Part shown: positions 57,015-64,000 of the stretch, one piece after another
Layout of the letters: each line of letters begins with the position of its first letter
Position numbering within the stretch: position 1 is the first letter of the stretch
Origin: Lycocorax pyrrhopterus obiensis
Taxonomy: Eukaryota; Chordata; Aves; Passeriformes; Paradisaeidae
DNA length: 64,000 nucleotides
Assembly (NCBI GenBank): GCA_014706295.1
Contig: JACSVZ010000007.1
Span: forward strand, 434,001 to 498,000
Reading direction: 5' to 3'
The notes under the pieces: model-generated
Told to the model about the DNA's origin: nothing
Seen by the model: only the letters and a program-made list of their open reading frames with translations
Databases searched by the model: none
Position numbers and translations under genes: made by a program

Positions 57015-60000
57015 ATGCCCCTCTCCCGCCACACCGGCCAAATCCCGGAGTCCACCTGGACCCTGGGCTTCAGGGAGATGACGGAGCCCTGGAAAGGCGC
57101 CGTGGGCTGCCTCGGCGTGGCCGTCTTCTTCGCCATGACCATCGGCATCATCTCGTGGCAGGCGGTGGAGCAGTCCCCGGAGGAGTGGGTGCTGCGGGGC
57201 CGCGACGCGGGGATGCTGTGGGAGCGCGGCCGCGGGGCGCTGCTGCTGCGGGCGCTGCCGGCCGGCCGGCCCGTGCTGGCCATCGCCGTGGGCAGCGTGC
57301 CGGCCACCGAGCCCCCGCCGCCCCGGGACCGCTGCTGGCACGACGGCGGCCAGTTCTGCTACTCCTGGGAGGAGGACGCCGAGCTCCGGCTCTCCCTGGA
57401 GCCGCCGGCAGCCCCCGGCACCGAGTGCTACGGCGTCCGCTGGACCCCGCTGCGCCCCGACGTGACCCTGAAGGTAACGGGGACACCCCTGCCCGGCCCC
57501 AGATCCTTTGGCATCCAGCAAGGGAGGGCCTGGCCTGACCGCAGCCCCCCGGCTCGGTTGTGGGGTGGCACTGCTCGGGTCGTGGGTCCCGGAAGGCGCC
57601 GGGGGGGGGAAAGCGTTTTGGAAGCGCCGTGCCCTGAAGCTGAGCCCCAAAATCCCGCGGCGGTGCCACGCTGGTGACCCCGGGGTGGGAGAGCTGTGTT
57701 TATATGGAGACGGAGTAAATAACCACTGGAGATGACAATGCTGGCGAGAGCCTCGGGAAGGTCTCTTCCAGCACAGACACAATGGGCAGCTCCCGCGGGA
57801 TGGGAATAATCCGTGTCCGCTGCTGCAAGCATTTACGGGGGCTTTATTTTTGGTATCGTTCCCTGCTTTCTCCCTCAGTTAAACAAAAGCAGACTCTGGG
57901 AAGCGGCCTTAGGAGGGGAAGGAGAAACGCTGTCAGAGCAGGGTGTCCAGTTGTGGGGAGCCCTCAGAACAGGGAGGGAAGCGGGACGGGGTCCTGTGGG
58001 ACGGAGGATTGTTCCCCTTTAGCCACAATTCACCTGCTGGTGCCGTTTTGGGTGGGTGGAAGGTGCTGCCTGAGCACAAACCCTGGGTCTCCTCCACTGA
58101 CATCGGTGTGAGGCGTTCGAGAGGGTGAGTGAGACAGAACAGGCTTTTCCCCAATTTTTCAAAAACCCCAAACCGTTGGAAAATATGATCCAGAGAAATC
58201 TGAGTTAAGAACAGACTGTTTTTCCCTCTTTCCCAGCTGGTGTGAGGAGTTCAGCTGACACCTGGTACAGCTATTCCGAGCCTCCAGGGTTTCCACTTTA
58301 ATAATTTACATCTCCTCTCCCCACCCCTCGGAGAGACTTAACCTCTCTGTGCCCCCGAGCTCGGGACTCCAGGAGGCTCCGAAGCCTTGGGATCGGGAAT
58401 AAACATGGGGTGGGCTGAGTGGGGGGTCTCCGGGTCCCCTCTGCCCTCCCCAGCCCCCCTTCACGGCCCCAGATCTCCGGGCTTTCGGGGAAGCCCATCC
58501 CACCTGGGAAGTCACGAGGACGCTAAGTCCTGCTGATCCCTCGATTTGGCAGAAAGGGGAAAGTTTCAGAGGCTTCGAAGTGAAAACTGATGGTTTCTGG
58601 CAGGAGGCGGGTCAAGGATGGGGATGTCCCCCATCCCAGGGCCCTGTCAGGCCTAGGAAGAGTGCCCCAAATCTCTAAACGGAGTCTCTCGAGGGAAATT
58701 CTTGTTATCAGCCCTCGGGGGAAGAGGGAAGCTGTGCCTTGGGAGAGAGGACGTGTCGCCCTGTGGTACCATCGAGGTGAAGGCCTCAAGATGGGGCTGA
58801 AAGCTCTCTGTGAGAGCTCAGGTGGGGACAGCTGCACTTGAAGATTCACCCCAGAATGTCTGGGGAAGGCAGCTGGAGGGGTTAATGTGTTTCTAAAGTA
58901 AAACAGAGGGAAAAGCCACCAGGGAAAAAAACCCACCTGACGGAAAATACCAACCAAATAAAAAAACCTGACCAAACCAAAAAAACCCAAACAAACCAAA
59001 CTACACGGGGTTCCCAGCTGGGTTTCTGCAAGTGCCCCCAGCACATCTGAAAGCTGTTTCCTCGAATTTCCCCCTCTGTTGTCACTCCTGTCCCACAGCC
59101 GCTCACACCTGCCGAGTCTCTTGGCTCAAACCTTTGCGGCATCTTTTCACCTGCGACTCAGAGGTGTTCGATAGCCGTGCTGGGGAGCAGGAGTGGGATT
59201 GTCGTGGCAGTTTGCCTTTATTCAAGCTCCTCCAGGAAAACCTGGCAGGCTTTGGGGAGCAGGTCTCGCTTTTCCTTTGTTTTTAAATGAAACCATAACT
59301 TCACGCTGAGAAAGGGACACCTTCCACTAGCACAGTTTGTTCCGAGCCTGGCCTTCCTGCTCCCCCTGAGTGTTCCTCGCTCTTTGATGATGCTTTCCTG
59401 GCTGCAGGATTGTTTTTCCATGGCCAATGTCTCCTGGTACGGAGGGCCGAGCATCCGTGCCCAGCGCTGGCCCCTCAACGACGCCGAGAGCCCCGCGCAG
59501 CCCTTGGTCAGCGGCGACCTCGGCACAAACCCCGAGGGCTTCGGGCCCGTCCTGGAGAGGTACTTCCTGGGATCCACAGGTAACCACCTCCTTCCCTGTG
59601 CAGTGCCCAACAGCTTCAATCCCTGTGCTTGTGGGATTGCTCCTCCTCCCCTCCAAAGCAGCTGTTTAAGAGCAGCGTCGACGTCTCCGGGAGTAAGATA
59701 TCCTACAAGCGTAGTGGCAGCAGGCCCCACGGGATGGATCCCACGCCGTCCCATCCCTGTGGGAAAGGCCGCGGTGCTGAAGCTGAGTGCCTGAGGATGG
59801 GGTGGCCCGAGCCACCCCAGGGATGTGCCGTGCTCTCGGTGCGCCTGGTTTGTTTCTAAGCCCAGCTCTGTGCACATTTCTGCATCCCCAGCTCCGCTCG
59901 AGCGGCTTCGTGGCTCCCCGCTGCCGCTGTGGGTTGCCGGATTCAGGCAGGAGTTCAGCTGCTGGCGTCATTTTTGGGGGGATATTTGGATTATTCTGCA

Positions 60001-63000
60001 GAGCACCAAACTTCAGGTATTACCCCAAATTAATCCAATGAGCTGCAGCTGCCCTGCGCTGCTGAGGCCGCTGAATGCCGAGCAAAAAGGCCAGGAAAGG
60101 GAGAAATCCGGCCCTTGAAAGGCATTTTGGAGTCTACAAGGGAATAGCGGGAGCAGGGAATAGCGGGGTGGGGATGGTTGGCACGGCTGGATCTGTGGTG
60201 GGATCGGCCCGGGAGGCCTTGGCACCAGCCAGGCCCTGCCCCGCTCGTCCCCGTGGCTCCCAGGAGCGGGCGGGCGCTTGCCGAGACTCCATTTCCCCGC
60301 TTTTCCCCCCCAGGAGTGACGGTGACCGCGGCTCCCGACGTGCCCCTGCTCCTGTCCGTGGAGAGCCACAGGCAGTTCTGCCTGGAGACGCCGGCGGGCC
60401 GAGCGGAGCCCCTGCGCTACCAGCTCTGCGTCAGCGCCGACGTGGCGGCCGCCCGCCGGCACACGGCCGGCGCTCCGGCGGGAGCGGCTCGGACGCCGCC
60501 GGACACCGCGCTCCTGGGGTGAGCGCTCCTTCCCCCGGCGGCGGGAGCCCTTCCACGCGTCCGGCTCGCTGTCCCAAGCACCTCGCGAGGAATCTTCCCC
60601 CCACTGCAGGTCTCCGGTCTGGCGGTACCGCGGCCCGGAGGGTTCCGCCGCCAAAATCAAGCGCGGCCTGAGGTCGCTGGTGAGGAGGCTGAAGCGGCAC
60701 CGCCTTCAGGAGGGCGTCGTGGCCCTGGGGGAGCGCGGCACCGCCGTCCTCGCCGCCGCGGTACGGCCGTCCCGCCGCCCTCCGGGCACGTGGGGAGCGC
60801 GCGCTCGCGCCGCGCAAAGGCCTCATTCCCGCCTTTCCCGCCCGCAGGACCCCGTGCCCTCGGAGCGCGGGAAGAGGCAGGCCCCGGCGCTGGTGGAGCC
60901 CCTGGAGCTCTCCATCACGCTGTCCCCGTACGCCGGCGTCACCTCCCCGCTCTTCCTGCGCTCCCTGCGCGGCGGCGAGGCCGCGGGATACTGGCTCGGC
61001 CGCCAGCCCCGACACGGGGGCAGCTCGGTACGGGACCCCCTCAGCCCCCAAACCAAAATTACAGCTGAGTAAACCCCCTCAAGTTTATTATTCTTCGAGG
61101 GACACGGCCTGATCCCACCGTGCTGCGGCACAGCGGTGCCGGGGGAAGCAGCATCTCTCCTCGTTCCTACGGAAGCGGCTTTAAAATCTCCACTTCCAAA
61201 AAAAAGTTGCCAGTGTCCAGAAAATCCCTCAATTCAATTTTTTTGCGGTCAGTTTAATTGTCAGACGCTTCACCCCCGGCTCAGGGGTTTCTGGGGGGTC
61301 GAGGGAGGGTTTACACCCTGATGGCGCTGCACCACAGCAGCGCAGGGTGGGATGGGGGCAGCACGGCACCCCCCAGCCTCGCACCCCGGAATCAGCAGGA
61401 CATTCTACGGATCTGACATGGGTTTCCATCCTCCTCCGCAGATCCCACTGCTGACCACCTGGAAGGGGCAGCTCTGCGCCCGCCTGAACGTCACCAGCGA
61501 GGCGGCGCTGGGCTGGTACCTGGCTCGTGCCCGGCGCCTGCGGCAGGCGCTGGGGGCCACCTACGTGGCCTTCGAGGGAGTCGAGGGCAATTCCTTCCTG
61601 GAGCAGGATGTCCCTGCTCCCGCCGAGCTGGCGGGTGACGGATACACCGAGGCGCTGGCGGCGGCGCTGGCGACGCTGGGCAACGGCACCATCATCAGCG
61701 CCGGGACCGGGTGGGCACCGGGGAGAGGCTTTGCTGGAGCTGACGGGCACAAGAGCTGCCGGGGGATGGTTGAGCTGGTGCTTGGGATACGTTCTCGGCA
61801 TTCCGAGATGTTTCTTGGCACCCAGGGAAGCGGTGAGGAAGTGGGCCGGGGCAGTGTGTTGGAGTCAATGATCCCTGTGGGATCTGAGGTGGGGAGGCCA
61901 TCCCTGGAAGTGTCCAAGGCCAGCTTGGACAGGGCTTGGAGCAACCTGGGACAGTGGAAGGTGTCCCTGCCCATGGCAGGGGGTGGCAACGGACGGGCTT
62001 TAAGGTCTCTTCCCACCCAAACCATTCTGGGACTATAATCTGGCCCCAGTGACTCCCAAGCCAGCCGGGCATCATGGAATTTCGGCTCTAAGCACCTTGA
62101 AGGGTTTGTGCTGTTTCCCCAGATCCAGTCACCTCCCGCTGTTTGTCCAGATGAGCCCCCTGCGCTCCGACTGGAGCCACGCGGGGCTGAAGGGGCTCAT
62201 CCCCTCCGTGCTGCACTACAGCCTCCTGGGCTACAACTTCTTCATCCCTGACGCTGTAGGTAAGGATTCATTTTCCAGTTTTTCTCCCCTACTTCTGGCT
62301 CTCTGCAGTGAATTTTGTAGCCTTTTTCCAGGCACGGGAGGTACATTTGCACCTTAGGTGTGCTATGGGAGGGCTTGGAGCATTTTGCTCCCCGCTTTTC
62401 TGTGGTGCTGGCTTGACTGGGATGAATGTTAGCAGGGAAAAAAGTGAGGAATTAAAACCAAAAGAACGCGCTCTAAATGCTGCCAGGCAGCTCCAGCAGC
62501 AGCCGGGTCTCTGGGGATGCCCTTCCCACAGTTCCACCACAGCCCACCCCTGGGGGGCTTGGCTTGGGCTAAATCCCACCTGGCACAGCCAGGATCCACA
62601 TCCCCAGGCTCCTGGCTGGGGAATGGATGTTCCTAAAGCTGCGGCAGCTCTGCTCCAAGCCTGCAGTTCTGCTCCCAAGCAAAACGGCTGGAGAAATCCT
62701 GAAATAAAAGCGTCGTAAAAGGGCAAGAAACAACCTCGAATCAGGGCCAAGGGGATCCATTTCCCCTTTTCCTGGAGCTGATGGAATTACTTGTGGGTAA
62801 AACATGCAGGGACTGCACGAGAAGTGTTGGACACGGAGAGTGGAGCTACACAACAACCCTGAAATAGGGGTTGAGAGCAATATTTCAACTTGGCCTCTAT
62901 TTTTAGCCTGTTTTCCTTAGAAAATGAGGCTCAAGCAATCCCAGCATGGGACCTTGCTTCCCAAAGAGGTGCTGGAGCCCTTGGCTTGTTCCAGGGGAGC

Positions 63001-63864
63001 AGGATGGGATTGCAGGTCCCCCTGCATGGAGAGATTCGGGCAGTTCGCTGCCAGGGGTGGTGTCCCAGCAGCCTGGGAGCTGCAAGAGTTGGGAAAAGCC
63101 TCTGGAGGAAAGGAGCATCCGTGGATGGCTGGGTGAGCCCTCGGGGCGTTTGTGCCATTTCCAGGGAAGCTGTGCCAGGTTTTTGGAGCGATGGCTCCCA
63201 GGGACGCCCTGGCTCCCAGGGGTGCTTTAGGCACTGGAAGGGATGCCCTGAGCGGCCACGTTAAAAACAGAGACTAGACAAGAAAAAGGGAATAAAGGTC
63301 GGTATTTATTTGAAAGGCCTTCAAAGGTCCCCCTGGGGAGCCAGAGGCCACTGCCAAGATGGACCCCGAGATGGACAACAGGTCACGAGTTCTTCACACT
63401 TTTATAGGTTTGGTTCATTCGCATATCAGGGTTAATTCTCCAATTAAAGCTTCAGTTAATTAGGTAATTTCCCCAAGCTTGCCCTCCATTTAGAGGCTTT
63501 TGGTTCACACATTTTGGGCCTAGGACAGTCTGGGTGCCCTTGGAGAGGAGGCTTTGTTGTGTCTGCCCAGCACGAGAGAGCAGAAGTGAACAGGCTACAA
63601 GAACCTTCAGAGTCACACACCGGGCAGTGCAGGATTTGAAAAATATAAAACTTAAAACCTAAGGCATCAGAAGGGGCTCTGAGGTCTCCCAAGAACCTTC
63701 TCACGCCACGTGAGGCCCTCGCTGAGCCCCGTGTCCCCACAGGAGGGAGCGCGGCCGGAGCCGCTGCGGGGGACCCGGAGCTGTTTGTGAGGTGGCTGCA
63801 GATTGTGACATTCCTGCCCGTGATGGCCTTCGGGAGCCCGCCCTGGCTCTGCTGCGACGCCTGG
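57015..63864 (+). CDS. GH31-fold type II membrane protein (MYORG / SITS-binding-protein-like), 3' end off the window
   Basis: Exons 57015-57473, 59408-59579, 60314-60518, 60610-60760, 60848-61027, 61442-61710, 62123-62259 and 63743-63864 are all in phase, with GT-AG at each complete junction; a GTACGT donor follows the last. They give 565 codons; by comparison with MYORG roughly 100-150 residues lie beyond the edge. The start is MPLSRHTG; an intron acceptor (CTGCTGCAG) 43 bases upstream suggests a 5' UTR exon. A hydrophobic segment GCLGVAVFFAMTIGIISW (about 31-48) near the N-terminus, then a luminal domain with Asn-glycosylation sites (NVSW, NVTS, NGTI), is type II topology. Family segments are WYGGPSIRAQRWPL, ERYFLGSTGV, SPVWRYRG, GLKGLIPSV, LLGYNFFIPDAVGG and FVRWLQIVTFLPVMAFGSPPW. 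The positions of the GH31 catalytic acids are altered (see findings). The assignment to the MYORG/SITS-binding branch is from recalled similarity. Confidence 0.87.
58925..59003. repeat. A-rich (CCAAA)n low-complexity tract
   Basis: Irregular AAACC/CCAAA/AACAAA steps. Confidence 0.8.
59311..59362 (-). mobile_element. CR1 LINE remnant
   Basis: AAAGGGACACCTTCCACTAG followed by CACAGTTTGTTCCGAGCCTG matches only the inner part of the CR1 3' end in reverse complement. Very short. Confidence 0.65.
61890..62040 (+). mobile_element. CR1 LINE 3'-end fragment
   Basis: CATCCCTGGAAGTGTCCAAG, GGAGCAACCTGGGACAGTGG and TTCCCACCCAAACCATTCTG: sense-strand CR1 end in intron 6 of the GH31-like gene. Confidence 0.94.
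62260..63742 (+). other. GH31-like gene intron 7
   Basis: 1.5 kb, holding the solo LTR in its right part. The left part (62260-63260) shows no recognised element. Confidence 0.7.
63262..63668 (-). mobile_element. Solo LTR of an avian endogenous retrovirus
   Basis: On the minus strand this 400-bp segment has the order of a retroviral LTR: a TG start near 63668, a TATAAAA box (63400-63406 in reverse), then an AATAAA signal (63305-63310 in reverse) about 95 bases on and a T-rich end. It lies antisense in intron 7 and carries no internal viral coding region. The exact ends and a target-site duplication could not be fixed: CA near 63667 is clear, the other edge is not. The look is that of songbird ERVL/ERVK-type LTRs, but the family name needs a library search. 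Confidence 0.75.
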
Positions 63865-64000
63865 GTACGTATCCCACGCTCCCGGCGGGGCGACACTGGC
63901 ACCCTGGCGTGGCCAACGCCCCCAAAAGCCATGGAAGGCCTGGCGGGGGTCACCTGCCGGCTGCTGTCCCCAGCGTTGCACCGAAGTGGGAATAAATCCA

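Larger units (their letters stand above)
57474..59407 (+). other. GH31-like gene intron 1
   Basis: 1.9 kb. It contains an A/C-rich low-complexity tract (58925-59003, AAACC and CCAAA steps) and a short CR1 piece (59311-59362). Confidence 0.7.

Noticed and set aside
56216..57538. 440-codon frame overlapping the first exon of the GH31-like gene
   Set aside because: Out of frame with the exon that encodes the transmembrane segment; its sequence has no family match.

Overview
The window is vertebrate, avian nuclear DNA. The evidence is intron-split genes with GT/AG splice sites, GC-rich CpG-island promoters, and at least 17 fragments of the bird CR1 LINE 3' end. There is also one solo LTR of an endogenous retrovirus; together with the compact introns it suggests a songbird, though that last step is inference. 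No tool was run: gene models were assembled by hand, joining exons where splice sites, reading phase and family similarity all agreed.

Layout, left to right. (1) 29-202 (+): last coding exon of a synaptotagmin, best matched to SYT12. (2) 2956-26409 (-): complete 15-exon IGHMBP2, an SF1 helicase with R3H and AN1 zinc-finger domains (982 aa). (3) 26410-26540: a 131-bp GC-rich divergent promoter. (4) 26541-36530 (+): complete 7-exon MRPL21, mitochondrial ribosomal protein bL21m (187 aa). (5) 36.6-43.3 kb: intergenic DNA with a 49-bp tandem triplication. (6) 43320-48695 (+): complete 4-exon small GTPase of the RERG/RASL11 group (237 aa). (7) 49.5-57.0 kb: intergenic DNA with a large GATG tetranucleotide array and a TAAT-rich cluster. 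(8) 57015-63864 (+), running off the right edge: eight exons of a type II membrane protein with a degenerate GH31 glycosidase fold, related to MYORG and the SITS-binding proteins.

The genes do not form a pathway. IGHMBP2 and MRPL21 share one promoter, and the products of both work around translation (cytosolic helicase/ribosome and mitochondrial ribosome). The most interesting items are the GH31-like protein that seems to have lost its catalytic acids; the GTPase with a non-canonical P-loop, no prenylation motif and a perfect CArG box plus paired CCAAT motifs in its first intron; the symmetric ATGGCGGC start sites of the shared promoter; and the minisatellite that fills much of IGHMBP2 intron 1. 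I saw no CRISPR array, operon or mobile gene cassette, and no strong case for a wholly new multi-gene system.
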